Positions 52,603 through 61,575 of a stretch of 64,000 nucleotides of DNA are shown piece by piece. The stretch is taken from positions 2,666,001 through 2,730,000 of the forward strand of contig NC_013891.1 of assembly GCF_000027145.1 (NCBI RefSeq), read 5' to 3'. The stretch comes from Listeria seeligeri serovar 1/2b str. SLCC3954. GTDB taxonomy: Bacteria; Bacillota; Bacilli; Lactobacillales; Listeriaceae. How positions within the stretch are numbered: position 1 is the stretch's first letter; the number at the start of each line of letters is the position of its first letter. A model generated the notes under the pieces. The model worked only from the letters and a program-made list of their open reading frames with translations, was not told the origin of the DNA and did no database searches. A program made the translations under genes and the position numbers.

Positions 52603-53559
52603 TTAAACCGTTTTTCTTCTGATTAATTCATGCTTAACTTGGATATTTTGTAACTTACCTTGTTCAAAAATATAAAACGCATTTTCACCTAATTTTTTCA
52701 AATGATGGTCAAGTGTTGTAATTTCTAATGCTTTACCGATTGCCAAATTTTCTTGTCCCAAAATCGCAACATCTTCTGGCACACGCAAGCCGATTTTCTT
52801 CACATGAAACATAATTCCCGCAGCAACTTCATCCCCATTAGCATAAAACGCATCCGGCCAATCTTTTCCTTCACCAAAGAAATGTTTGCCCGCCTTCAAA
52901 CCATCTTCAAATGTGTAACACTCACTTAAAAACCGATTTTCGCCAACCGTTCCAAATACTTGTTCATATGCATTAATTTTCCCATAAGTACTAGTACTTT
53001 CTAGTGATTCGCGCCCAGCTGTAAACGCCACTTTTTTATATCCTTCTTGTTGTAAAAAAAGGAAACCATCACGATAAGCTTCAATTCTATCAATAAAAGA
53101 ACATGATATTTCTGGAGAATCCACGTATTCGCAAGCAATTATCGGTCCATAAGCAAGGTATGGCAAAATCACATCCCAGTTATTGGCACGTGAGGTAATT
53201 ATTAGCCCATCGACTTGCTTCGTTTTCAGACGCATTAAATATTTTTCTTCTTCTTTCGTGTCATATCCTGTTGGAAAAAGAGCCACGGAATACCTATTTT
53301 TAAAAGCCGCCTCAAGAACTCCATTGACGATTTTATCAAACCACGGATGATCGTTGTAGGGCAAGATGATACCGATTGTATTGGTCTTTCCTAGCGCCAA
53401 GTCCGTCGCAATTCGGTTAGGTGAATAATCAAGTTCATCAATTATTTTCTGAACACGCGCTCGCTTCTCTTCAGCGACATATGGGTGATTATTAAGTACG
53501 CGCGAAACCGTCGTCACGGAAACACCAGCTAATTTGGCTATTTCTTTAATATTCGGCAT
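52603..53559 (-). CDS. LacI-family transcriptional regulator
   Basis: A 318-residue repressor: N-terminal HTH (IKEIAKLAGVSVTTVSRVLN), hinge helix (SPNRIATDLA) and a periplasmic-binding-protein-like effector core (from TNTIGIILPYNDHPWFDKIV). GAGG lies 7 nt before the ATG. No sugar operon adjoins it here; in EGD-e I recall sugar-utilisation genes on its downstream side, so this strain may have lost its target. Confidence 0.92.
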   Translation of the reverse strand: MPNIKEIAKLAGVSVTTVSRVLNNHPYVAEEKRARVQKIIDELDYSPNRIATDLALGKTNTIGIILPYNDHPWFDKIVNGVLEAAFKNRYSVALFPTGYDTKEEEKYLMRLKTKQVDGLIITSRANNWDVILPYLAYGPIIACEYVDSPEISCSFIDRIEAYRDGFLFLQQEGYKKVAFTAGRESLESTSTYGKINAYEQVFGTVGENRFLSECYTFEDGLKAGKHFFGEGKDWPDAFYANGDEVAAGIMFHVKKIGLRVPEDVAILGQENLAIGKALEITTLDHHLKKLGENAFYIFEQGKLQNIQVKHELIRRKTV

Positions 53560-53578
53560 TTCACAACCTCATTCCTAT

Positions 53579-53611
53579 CAAAAAAGTGCGGCTAGATTTC
53601 TCATACCGCAC
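53579..53611 (-). terminator. terminator of the CBS/DUF21 gene
   Basis: GTGCGG and CCGCAC arms with a 14-nt loop, followed by TTTTTT on the minus strand. Confidence 0.85.
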
Positions 53612-53624
53612 GCTTATTTTATCA

Positions 53625-54959
53625 TTAAGCTAACTGCTCTAATTCACTTGTTTGGAAGTCTTTTTCCACGCGAACCGAAACTAGTCTAGCATCATTCATT
53701 TCTTCTACTGTAAATCGAAGGCTTCCGTATTCAACTACTACTTTATCATCTTTTTCTGGAATTGTCCCGGTTAAGGTTAGTACAAATCCAGCAACAGTAT
53801 CTACACCACGCGATGGAAGTTCCACGTGAAACATTTTATTAAAATCGTCTAGAGTCATGCGGCCTTCAACGATAAACGTCGAATCATCAATTTTCTTCAC
53901 TTCATCCGAAAACACATCATTCTCGTCGTCGATTTCGCCAACAATCTCTTCTAATAAATCTTCTACAGTGACAATTCCGGCAACTCCGCCGTATTCATCC
54001 ATTAAAATTGCCATTTGATTTCGGGTTCTTTGCATATTTTTGAGTAAATCATCAATGAACATTGTTTCCTGAGCAAAATATGCCTCTTTTACGAGTGATT
54101 TTACGTCAATATTTTCAAAGCCTGATTTTCTAGCTTCCGCAAAGAAGTCTTTCATATGCAGAATACCAAGCACCGAGTCCTGATCGTCCGTATAGACGGG
54201 AACTCTTGAAAAATTCTCACTTAATAATGCATCACACAACGCTTCTGAATCCGTTTCGGCATCTACCATAAACGCATCTGTCCGTGGCACCATCACTTCA
54301 CGTGCATACTTATTATCCATTTCAAATACACCACGAAGCATTTGTAATTCTTCTACCTCAATTACACCATCACGTCGACCTGTCTCAATTAGTAGCTGCA
54401 TTTCTTCTCGCGTCATCTTTTCATTATCCGTATTTTTCTCCATCCTTGTTATTTTCACAAGAATATCCGTGGAAAAGGATAAGAATTTCACGAACGGACG
54501 AAGTAAAACACCAACTGCCATGATTGGTCGCACCGAAACTCGTGCAATTTTTTCTGATTTTTGAAGTGCTAAACGTTTTGGATAAAGTTCACCGAAAACA
54601 AGTGTGATGTAAGATAACACAATCGTTACGACAATAATTGATAACTCTTTCGCAAAACTACTTCCTCCAAAAACAGGTTCAAGTCTAGTAGCAATACTGG
54701 TCGCGGCTGACGCACTGGAGAAGAACCCAGCAAGCGTAATCCCAACTTGAATAGTAGCAAGAAATTTACTTGGATCATCTACGAGTTTAGCAAGCAACAT
54801 CGCTTTTTTATCACCGGTTGCGGCTTGACTTCTTACACGATTTTTATTCAGTGATACAAGGGCCATCTCTGCTGAGGCAAAGAATGCGTTGAGCAGTGTC
54901 AACACAACAATAAGAATTAACTGCAAGATAATCTGCTGACTCTCGGGGTCAGGGTTCAT
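53625..54959 (-). CDS. DUF21/CBS-domain transporter (CorC/HlyC family)
   Basis: A 444-residue membrane protein: N-terminal DUF21 with four hydrophobic helices (from IILQLILIVVLTLLNAFFAS), two CBS domains (about 205-330, with MVPRTDAFMVD and GIVTVEDLLEEIVGEI) and a C-terminal CorC_HlyC domain. The family is implicated in Mg2+ or Co2+ efflux and is often misnamed hemolysin. The ATG at 54959 is 8 nt after GGAG; a frame nine codons longer starts before that site. Single gene. Confidence 0.9.
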   Translation of the reverse strand: MNPDPESQQIILQLILIVVLTLLNAFFASAEMALVSLNKNRVRSQAATGDKKAMLLAKLVDDPSKFLATIQVGITLAGFFSSASAATSIATRLEPVFGGSSFAKELSIIVVTIVLSYITLVFGELYPKRLALQKSEKIARVSVRPIMAVGVLLRPFVKFLSFSTDILVKITRMEKNTDNEKMTREEMQLLIETGRRDGVIEVEELQMLRGVFEMDNKYAREVMVPRTDAFMVDAETDSEALCDALLSENFSRVPVYTDDQDSVLGILHMKDFFAEARKSGFENIDVKSLVKEAYFAQETMFIDDLLKNMQRTRNQMAILMDEYGGVAGIVTVEDLLEEIVGEIDDENDVFSDEVKKIDDSTFIVEGRMTLDDFNKMFHVELPSRGVDTVAGFVLTLTGTIPEKDDKVVVEYGSLRFTVEEMNDARLVSVRVEKDFQTSELEQLA

Positions 54960-55076
54960 ATGGAACTCTCCACTCCTTATTTTCATCGAGAAAACGAATC
55001 TTCATTTTCTCTAAATATTCCGGACAATTTTCCGGTTAAGAAAATTTTATCATGCTACCCCTATTACTGCAAGGTT

Positions 55077-55769
55077 TCAAATCTCCGCAAAAACTTTCGT
55101 CGCGTCACTCTCAATCATTTCAAAAGAATAAGGCAAGAAAATCTGTTCTTTATTAACAGCAAAAATTTGCGCTGTTTTGTCTCGGTAATCGGTTAAATTA
55201 CAAAACGGACTCACTCTAAAAGAAGTCCCCACAATTACAATCAAATCTGCATGCCTGATTGCGGAAAGCGATTGATTTATAGCACTTTCTTGGATGGCTT
55301 CTTCGTAAAGTACTACACCTGGTCGAATAATACCTAGACAATCTTCATGAACATTGGACTGTAAATACGTCTCAGCCGGAATGCTCATTTGGCACTTTTG
55401 GCAATAACAATGATACAAGCTTCCGTGGAAATTGATCACTTTCCTAGCGCCTGCTGCTTCATGAAGTCCGTCAATATTTTGTGTAATAATCGTCACATCT
55501 TTTTGCTGCGAGATTTCAGCCATTTTAGTATGAATCGTGTTTGGCTCTGCATCTGGATAATACATATTTTCCTTAACAAATTGATAAAACTTATCCGGCT
55601 CTCGCGTAAGGCATGTATGGCTGAGCATATATTCAGGGCTTTCCATTCCCGCGTATAAACCGTTTTTCGAGCGATAGTCAGGAATCCCGGAAGATACAGA
55701 CACCCCGGCACCCGTTAGAAAAACGATTTTGTTTGCTTGCTTAATCGCTTCCTTTAAATCATTCATCAT
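55077..55769 (-). CDS. Sir2-family NAD-dependent protein deacylase
   Basis: A 230-residue sirtuin: GAGVSVSSGIPDYRS NAD-binding motif, TQNIDGLHEAAG with NFHGS catalytic His, and a zinc site in CYCQKCQ with a downstream Cys in EDCLG where only three Cys are obvious near it. It removes acyl groups from lysine, releasing nicotinamide. The ATG overlaps the stop of the upstream helix-hairpin-helix gene by one base (TAATG); a second ATG follows directly. Confidence 0.92.
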   Translation of the reverse strand: MMNDLKEAIKQANKIVFLTGAGVSVSSGIPDYRSKNGLYAGMESPEYMLSHTCLTREPDKFYQFVKENMYYPDAEPNTIHTKMAEISQQKDVTIITQNIDGLHEAAGARKVINFHGSLYHCYCQKCQMSIPAETYLQSNVHEDCLGIIRPGVVLYEEAIQESAINQSLSAIRHADLIVIVGTSFRVSPFCNLTDYRDKTAQIFAVNKEQIFLPYSFEMIESDATKVFAEI

Positions 55770-56050
55770 TATCTCTTCCTTTCATTTTCATGTGCTTTGT
55801 CCTTCCAATTCCACCATTTGCGTAACTCAGGCTGTTGTTTATCTTGTTCTGTTTCGGCCACATAAACAGCACAACGATAGGTATACAGAACACATGGATC
55901 CATTCTTTCCTCGCGTTTTTCACATGTCGCTTCATATAAATCAAGTGGGTTTCGTCCTTTTAAATCCGCTATCTCTTCAATTCCAATTTCATTTAGCATC
56001 ACGACCATTTTTTTACCTATCCCCGGCAATTTTATTAAGTTAGTTTGCAT
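55769..56050 (-). CDS. helix-hairpin-helix protein (Cdd1/pathogenicity-locus type)
   Basis: A 93-residue protein with an N-terminal HhH motif ([19 protein letters not shown]) followed by [20 protein letters not shown], as in the small 'pathogenicity locus' (Cdd1) family of unknown function. The C-terminus is basic and Trp-rich. It lies between and overlaps both the MFS gene (11 nt) and sir2 (1 nt), so all three are co-expressed. Confidence 0.8.
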   Translation of the reverse strand: MQTNLIKLPGIGKKMVVMLNEIGIEEIADLKGRNPLDLYEATCEKREERMDPCVLYTYRCAVYVAETEQDKQQPELRKWWNWKDKAHENERKR

Positions 56051-57248
56051 GGTTCCCCTTCTCTCTATGCATTTTTTGGTTGAAATAAAAACTAATTATC
56101 ACGTTAATAAAAATAAAACCCGCTACAACTAAAAAGACATCACCGTAGCCAAAATGCGCCGCCACACTTGATCCAACTAGCGGACCAATAACATTTCCGA
56201 TATATTGAAATGATTGATTATACCCAAAAATCCGGCCGAAAACTTCTCGAGGAGCATTTTTCGCGAGCAATGATTGAACTGCTGGTAGTAACGCCCCATC
56301 TGTAAGCCCTAGTAAAAAACGCAATATTCCGAGTTGCCATGGATTTTGTGCGAAAGCCATCGGGATTTGTAGTAACATTGATCCGATTAGTGCCCCGAGC
56401 AATATCCGCTCTGAACCAATCCGGTCGCCCCATCTTCCAAGCCTTGGCGCAGCAATAAGCGCCGCAACCCCTGGAACTGACGCAATCATCCCACTAATAA
56501 ACGCAATGTTTTGAGCATTTCCAGCAAGATCCCTTACATATAAAGTCAAAATAGGGTTCACCGAGTTGGAAGCAATTTGAATCATCATTGTTGTAATAAA
56601 TAACGAGATAATTAGACCAGGATTTTTGAGCGATAAGAAAACTTCTTTTCCTGACCGCATTTCCTTTTTTTCTATAGGAGTAAATTTCTCTTTTACAAAG
56701 AAAAGCGTTAAGAAAAAACTACCTAATAAAAGTACCCCCGTAATATAAAATACCGGTCTCACGCCAAATGAGTCCGATAAAACACCGCCAATTAGTGGAC
56801 CAATTAGCACACCTGATACCGCTGCTGTCGAGAGTGCCCCAAGCGCCCAACCACTTCGATGACGAGGAACTTGTGTGGCAACAAGTGCATTTGCTGTTGA
56901 AATATATCCTGAAAAAATCCCCATTAATAGTCGCAGGCCAACAAATTGATATACATTGCTCACTAAGCCCATAAGAATCATCGCTACCGCCATACCAAGT
57001 GAAGCACGCAAAAGCATAACACGCCTACCTTTTTGGTCAGCTAGCTTTCCCCAAATTGGAGACATAATTGCAGACACTAGAAAAGTTGAGCTAAGTGCAA
57101 TCCCTGACCAGATACTCACTTGATCTGGATTATGTACGCCTAATTCTTCAATATATAATGGCAAAAATGGCATAATTAAATTTAATCCAGTTCCTGTAAG
57201 AAAACAGCCAATCCAAACCACATATAGATTTTTCTTCCAATTTTCCAT
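56040..57248 (-). CDS. major facilitator superfamily multidrug exporter
   Basis: A 402-residue DHA1-type transporter with twelve predicted helices. Motif A is [15 protein letters not shown] between helices 2 and 3, and motif [18 protein letters not shown] in helix 5, which marks antiporters. Similar to NorA/Bmr/TetA-class pumps; substrate unknown. AGGTG lies 5 nt before the ATG. First gene of the MFS-HhH-sir2 unit. Confidence 0.92.
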   Translation of the reverse strand: MENWKKNLYVVWIGCFLTGTGLNLIMPFLPLYIEELGVHNPDQVSIWSGIALSSTFLVSAIMSPIWGKLADQKGRRVMLLRASLGMAVAMILMGLVSNVYQFVGLRLLMGIFSGYISTANALVATQVPRHRSGWALGALSTAAVSGVLIGPLIGGVLSDSFGVRPVFYITGVLLLGSFFLTLFFVKEKFTPIEKKEMRSGKEVFLSLKNPGLIISLFITTMMIQIASNSVNPILTLYVRDLAGNAQNIAFISGMIASVPGVAALIAAPRLGRWGDRIGSERILLGALIGSMLLQIPMAFAQNPWQLGILRFLLGLTDGALLPAVQSLLAKNAPREVFGRIFGYNQSFQYIGNVIGPLVGSSVAAHFGYGDVFLVVAGFIFINVIISFYFNQKMHREKGNHAN

Positions 57249-57292
57249 AAATACACCTAGATTCTTTCATCATTACTCTTAATTATTCCACA

Positions 57293-57330
57293 AAAAAAGC
57301 GAAAGTAAAACTAATCCTTCGCTTTTTTTG
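57293..57330. terminator. bidirectional terminator
   Basis: AAAAAAAGCGAAG-type arms (GCGAA/TTCGC) around a 14-nt loop with A- and T-runs. It terminates the tal-SH3 unit on the minus strand. Confidence 0.82.
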
Positions 57331-57346
57331 CAATATTTATCTAGAA

Positions 57347-57362
57347 TGTTTCACGTGAAACA
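57347..57362. promoter_or_regulatory. parS: parS site (ParB/Spo0J binding)
   Basis: TGTTTCACGTGAAACA, identical to the site at 21264 and extended to GAATGTTTCACGTGAAACATTC. It lies 2 bp from the stop codon of the SH3 gene and before its terminator. Confidence 0.93.
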
Positions 57363-57364
57363 TT

Positions 57365-57712
57365 CTAAGCTTCTAAATTTTCAAGCGGAACCCAGCCAGC
57401 TTGATTTTCTTCTGTTACGCACCAAACCCAACCATTTAATTCCCGATTACTTTCCAATTTATCGCCAGGTTTCACATTTAATTCACGTGCAGAATAATCT
57501 TCGGTCACTGTTCCGTTTTTCTTGTCACTACCTGTTTGAATAATTTGCTTTGGAACCCAGCCTTCTTTCCCCGACGATTTCACTTTGCAAAAAATCCAGC
57601 CTGGGTACTCTGTGTCCTCTTGAAAAACCCAGATAGACTCATTCTTATTAACAAAAAGTGGATCTGGGTAGTTGCTTTTATGTTCTTTTTTCACAATATA
57701 GGTTCGATTCAT
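57365..57712 (-). CDS. tandem SH3-domain protein
   Basis: A 115-residue cytosolic protein made of two variant SH3 modules (about 1-57 and 60-115), each ending in a G-W-V-P motif (EGWVPKQII and AGWVPLENLE). No signal peptide is present. Such bacterial SH3 proteins are of unknown function. It follows tal by 18 nt and shares its transcript. Confidence 0.8.
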   Translation of the reverse strand: MNRTYIVKKEHKSNYPDPLFVNKNESIWVFQEDTEYPGWIFCKVKSSGKEGWVPKQIIQTGSDKKNGTVTEDYSARELNVKPGDKLESNRELNGWVWCVTEENQAGWVPLENLEA

Positions 57713-57730
57713 AATTTGAAACCTTCCTTG

Positions 57731-58375
57731 TTAGTTTTTAGCTGCTTCCCAATCTGCAAGGAATTTATCAATCCCGCTATCAGTTAGAGGGTGTTTTAAC
57801 ATTTGTTCAAATACTTTATAGGGTACCGTGGCGATATCTGCACCAGCTTTAGCACATTCAATGACATGGATTGGATGACGGACACTAGCTGAAATAATTT
57901 CTGTTGGGATGCCATGTATTTCAAAAATTTGCGCAATGTCACGAATCAAAACTAAGCCATCATCACCAATATCATCTAATCGGCCCAAGAATGGAGAAAC
58001 ATAAGTAGCGCCTGCTCTTGCTGCTAATAATGCTTGCGCTGCAGAGAAAACAAGCGTGACATTCGTCTTAATCCCTTCTTCGGTCAATACTTTGACAGCA
58101 GCTAACCCTTCTCCTGTCATCGGTATTTTCACAACCATATTGGGATGGATTTTTGCAATAACCCGGCCTTCTTCAATCATTCCATCTGCTTCTAAACTTA
58201 CTACTTCGCCGCTAATTGGTCCATCAACAATGGATGTAATTTCTTGAATGACCTCATTAAAGTCACGGCCTTCTTTGGCAACTAATGATGGGTTTGTCGT
58301 AACTCCGGCAATAAATCCCATTCTGTTAGCCTTTTTAATCTCTTCTACGTTCGCTGTATCGATAAAAAACCTCAT
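57731..58375 (-). CDS. tal: transaldolase / fructose-6-phosphate aldolase-like protein
   Basis: A 214-residue class I aldolase of the short transaldolase group. [29 protein letters not shown] and [11 protein letters not shown] with the Schiff-base Lys (in the [11 protein letters not shown] neighbourhood of the barrel) are diagnostic. It transfers dihydroxyacetone units in the pentose phosphate pathway. The ATG at 58375 is 8 nt after AGGAGG. A partial cre-like element (58395-58408, three mismatches) lies upstream. Confidence 0.9.
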   Translation of the reverse strand: MRFFIDTANVEEIKKANRMGFIAGVTTNPSLVAKEGRDFNEVIQEITSIVDGPISGEVVSLEADGMIEEGRVIAKIHPNMVVKIPMTGEGLAAVKVLTEEGIKTNVTLVFSAAQALLAARAGATYVSPFLGRLDDIGDDGLVLIRDIAQIFEIHGIPTEIISASVRHPIHVIECAKAGADIATVPYKVFEQMLKHPLTDSGIDKFLADWEAAKN

Positions 58376-58470
58376 TAAAACATCCTCCTTTTCTATCAAG
58401 CGCTTTCAATTACAGAGCCATTATAACGCAAAACCTAAAATAATGCTCTGGAATTGCTTCCACAAAAAAA

Positions 58471-58490
58471 GAATGCCTATAAAAGCATTC
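58471..58490 (-). terminator. terminator of the Crp/Fnr gene
   Basis: GAATGC and GCATTC with an 8-nt loop and TTTTTTT on the minus-strand 3' side. Confidence 0.85.
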
Positions 58491-58495
58491 TAAAA

Positions 58496-58511
58496 AGTTT
58501 CACGTGAAACT
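58496..58511. promoter_or_regulatory. parS: parS-like site
   Basis: AGTTTCACGTGAAACT is a perfect palindrome differing from parS only at the two outermost bases. It lies between the stop of the Crp/Fnr gene (4 bp) and its terminator. Confidence 0.75.
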
Positions 58512-58515
58512 TATC

Positions 58516-59205
58516 TTATAATCGAGTCTTATCCATCACTAGTAGAGGTTTAGGTCTATTTCTAATTATCTCCTCTTTAATTAAATGCGTGAGGGTGTGC
58601 GCCACGTATTCGCGTGATGTGTTCGTATACCTTGCCAGTACTTCTTGTGTTACTTCTCTCGGTAGCAATATCCCGTTATCCGAAAAAGTTCCTAGAGTTT
58701 GAGCGCATTTTAGAATGGTTTTGCGAATTCGTTCTTCCTTTTTCAAGAAGCTTAGTTTTGCAAATGCATGTGCTTCGCGTAATTCCTCAGACATTACTTT
58801 AACCATGAAAAAGTTATTCTGATCTACTTTATCAAAAATAGAAAATAAAAAATTACTATCTACTTCCATAACTTCACCACGACCTAAGCTTTGCATTGAA
58901 ACGTGCGGGCTCCATTCATCATAAAAGAGATGGTACAATCCAAAATTATCTCCTTTTTGCAAAAAACGAATAATGCTTTCTTTACAGTTCTCTTCTTCTA
59001 ATTCTGCATCTTTTTCTACAATCATCCCGTATATGCCACTTAGAACAAAATAAACTTTTGTTCCAGTTGGACTTAAACTTTCTAGAACCTCACCCTTCTT
59101 TGTACGGATAACCGAGCAGTAATCTTTGAAATTTGGATGTTCAAAGCACAGCTCCATTAATTTGCTAACCGTTAAATTGGATTCAAGCTCTTTTAAGAAT
59201 AGCAT
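58516..59205 (-). CDS. Crp/Fnr-family regulator, PrfA-like
   Basis: A 229-residue regulator with a cyclic-nucleotide-binding-like beta-barrel (about 20-120; LSGIYGMIVEKDAELEEENC) and a C-terminal HTH (LPREVTQEVLARYTNTSREYV, read as LPREVTQEVLARYTN then TSREYVAHTL). It belongs to the expanded PrfA/Crp family of Listeria; ligand and targets are unknown. AAAGGAG lies 5 nt before the ATG. Single gene. Confidence 0.9.
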   Translation of the reverse strand: MLFLKELESNLTVSKLMELCFEHPNFKDYCSVIRTKKGEVLESLSPTGTKVYFVLSGIYGMIVEKDAELEEENCKESIIRFLQKGDNFGLYHLFYDEWSPHVSMQSLGRGEVMEVDSNFLFSIFDKVDQNNFFMVKVMSEELREAHAFAKLSFLKKEERIRKTILKCAQTLGTFSDNGILLPREVTQEVLARYTNTSREYVAHTLTHLIKEEIIRNRPKPLLVMDKTRL

Positions 59206-59520
59206 ATTCTCTCCTTTGCTATGTTGTATTGAAAAAACTCGTTATAATTATATCATAAATGCTATGTAAAACATTATACTAGAAGTAAAACCCGAAAAGA
59301 CATGCGTTTGTTTTATGATAAATAATTTACAAATAAACCAAAAATACTTGAAAAACTTATCCTTATAACTTCTAAATTTGACGTATTTTCGAACTTTTTG
59401 TTACTTTTTAAAAAGATTACAACTTTTAAAATTTATTCAATAATTACCACTTTAGACTGGTTTATTTCCTATAAAAATGATTATACTTAAAAAAGCAAGT
59501 ACTCAGAAAGGGTGAAACGA
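59206..59520. other. 315-bp divergent intergenic region
   Basis: No gene is seen. It is strongly A+T-rich. TATAAT hexamers on the minus strand near 59250 and 59272 probably serve the Crp/Fnr gene, and TATACT at 59482-59487 could serve the ABC exporter, though no good -35 pairs with it. AAAGGG near 59509 is the exporter's ribosome site. Confidence 0.55.
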
Positions 59521-61248
59521 ATGGAAGAGAAAAAATATAGCTGGCGAAGTTTTTTCCAGCTACTTATAAGCGCCAAACCGGCTAATTGGATTATTTTCTG
59601 CGCTTTATTTGCGAGTGTGATTACAACTGTCGCAGGTTTAATCGTGCCGCTTTTTACCAAAAATCTAATTGATGGCTTCTCAATCGCTTCACTCAACGTA
59701 AAAATGATTGTTTTGATTGTTTTTGCGTTTATTTTGCAAGCTATAACAAACGGCTTTTCCATATTTTTGCTGAATTATATGGGACAAAAGGTTGTCGCGA
59801 CTATTCGAGAACGTTTATGGAAAAAAATTGTGCATTTGCCAGTTTCCTACTTTGATAATACGAAAACCGGCGAAATGGTAAGTCGGATGGTGAATGACAC
59901 TGTAGTTGTGAAAGAACTAATTGCTGATCACCTCCCACAATTTGTAACTGGGATTATTTCAGTTATCGGGGCTATTATTATCTTGTTCTTTATGGACTGG
60001 AAAATGACACTCATTATTTTGATTGCGGTGCCAATTACAGCCCTTGTTGTCGCGCCACTCGGTCAAAAAATGTTTAAAATTTCTAAAGGACTTCAAAATG
60101 AGACTGCTGACTTCACAGGTACAATTAGTCAAACTCTTTCGGAAGCTAGACTTGTGAAAGCTTCTAATGCCGAAATGATTGAAACGGAATCTGGGCATCA
60201 AGGTATTAAGCGCTTATTTGGTTTTGGGATTCGTGAAGCCAAAGTTGTTGCTGTTTTAGGACCACTAATTTTCTTCGTTGTCATGGGTGTCATTATCGGC
60301 ATCATTGGTTATGGTGGAATTCGTGTTTCTGCTGGAACAATGACGACAGGTACACTTATCGCATTCTTACTTTATTTGTTCCAAATCATCGTTCCAGTGA
60401 CATCTTTCGCCACTTTCTTCGCGCAACTTCAAAAAGCAAAGGGCGCTACTGAGCGGATTGCAGATATTTTGAATGAAGCAGAAGAAGATTTTGATGCTGG
60501 GAAGGAAGTCGATGTCAGTGGGAAAACAATTCGAGCTACTGATATTTCTTTCTCTTATAATGAAGGTGAACCGATTTTGAAAGATATTTCTTTTGATACG
60601 AAACCTGGCGAGGTCATTGCTTTTGCCGGACCAAGCGGCGGAGGTAAATCGACTTTATTTGCAATTTTAGAACGGTTTTACGAACCAAAAACAGGTGAGA
60701 TACTGGTTGGAAATACTCCGCTTTCCGAGATTTCAATCAACTCGTGGCGCTCACAAATTGGTTATGTTTCTCAGGAGAGCGCAATGCTTTCTGGAACAAT
60801 TCGAGATAACTTATGTTACGGTTTAGACCGCAAAATTAATGAAGATGAGCTTTGGAATGTCGCAAAATTAGCTTATGCAGACGGATTCATTGCTGATTTA
60901 CCAGACAAAATGGCAACAGAAGTCGGGGAACGGGGCGTGAAGCTTTCAGGAGGCCAAAGACAACGAATTGCAATCGCTCGAGCCTTCTTACGCAATCCGA
61001 ACATTTTAATGCTAGACGAAGCTACAGCAAGCTTAGATAGTCACTCAGAACAAATTGTTCAGCAAGCCTTAGCAAACTTAATGGAAGGTCGTACTACTTT
61101 TGTAATCGCCCATCGCTTGTCCACTATTGTTAACGCTGACCAAATCCTCTTTATTGAAAACGGAGAAATAACTGGTCGTGGCACTCACAGCGAATTAGTC
61201 GCTACCCATCCGCTGTACGCTTCATTTGCTGAACAACAATTAAAGTAA
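59521..61248 (+). CDS. ABC multidrug exporter, half-transporter
   Basis: A 575-residue homodimeric exporter (BmrA/LmrA type): six-helix membrane domain (about 15-300) and ATPase with Walker A GPSGGGKSTLFA, signature LSGGQRQRIAIARAF and Walker B ILMLDEATASLD, followed by the HRLST switch. It starts at the ATG 59521, 8 nt after AAGGG. Single gene, terminator downstream. Substrate unknown; drugs, lipids or peptides are all possible. Confidence 0.93.
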   Translation: MEEKKYSWRSFFQLLISAKPANWIIFCALFASVITTVAGLIVPLFTKNLIDGFSIASLNVKMIVLIVFAFILQAITNGFSIFLLNYMGQKVVATIRERLWKKIVHLPVSYFDNTKTGEMVSRMVNDTVVVKELIADHLPQFVTGIISVIGAIIILFFMDWKMTLIILIAVPITALVVAPLGQKMFKISKGLQNETADFTGTISQTLSEARLVKASNAEMIETESGHQGIKRLFGFGIREAKVVAVLGPLIFFVVMGVIIGIIGYGGIRVSAGTMTTGTLIAFLLYLFQIIVPVTSFATFFAQLQKAKGATERIADILNEAEEDFDAGKEVDVSGKTIRATDISFSYNEGEPILKDISFDTKPGEVIAFAGPSGGGKSTLFAILERFYEPKTGEILVGNTPLSEISINSWRSQIGYVSQESAMLSGTIRDNLCYGLDRKINEDELWNVAKLAYADGFIADLPDKMATEVGERGVKLSGGQRQRIAIARAFLRNPNILMLDEATASLDSHSEQIVQQALANLMEGRTTFVIAHRLSTIVNADQILFIENGEITGRGTHSELVATHPLYASFAEQQLK

Positions 61249-61250
61249 CT

Positions 61251-61264
61251 ATTTCCCGGGAAAT
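61251..61264. promoter_or_regulatory. Noc-binding site (NBS)
   Basis: ATTTCCCGGGAAAT is a perfect 14-bp match to the Bacillus Noc nucleoid-occlusion binding sequence. It lies 2 bp after the stop of the ABC exporter and immediately before its terminator. Confidence 0.8.
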
Positions 61265-61265
61265 A

Positions 61266-61302
61266 AAAAATCGACTTGTGCATTTAAACAAGTCGATTTT
61301 TT
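61266..61302. terminator. bidirectional terminator
   Basis: AAAAATCGACTTGT and ACAAGTCGATTTTT arms with an 8-nt loop, between convergent genes. Confidence 0.92.
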
Positions 61303-61305
61303 ATT

Positions 61306-61557
61306 CTATAAAGATTGATGAAACTTCCTTAACTCCTGTTTCTTCGCTTCGTCTAAATTATGCCACCTAATGCCTTGGATAGCTCCTTCAAGTGCGCACA
61401 ATTCGTTTAAACAAGTCGTGGGATCATTTTCATAAATTCGTAAAAAGGCTTCCTTGCTTCCAATTTTTTTCAAATCCGCCGGGGTTTTAATTCCAGCTTT
61501 GATTAAATCGTCCTCTAAAACTTTGCCGATGTTTGGAAGTTCGCTCAATTTGACCAT
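61306..61557 (-). CDS. TfoX C-terminal-domain protein
   Basis: An 83-residue helix-hairpin-helix protein (LSELPNIGKVLEDDLIKAGI at residues 4-23; CLNELCALEGAIQGIRWHN) matching the stand-alone TfoX_C family. Full TfoX proteins are competence regulators; the isolated domain has no known role. AAGGA precedes the ATG. Between serS and the ABC exporter on the minus strand, 18 nt after serS. Confidence 0.85.
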   Translation of the reverse strand: MVKLSELPNIGKVLEDDLIKAGIKTPADLKKIGSKEAFLRIYENDPTTCLNELCALEGAIQGIRWHNLDEAKKQELRKFHQSL

Positions 61558-61575
61558 TTTTAGTCCTTCTTTCCC

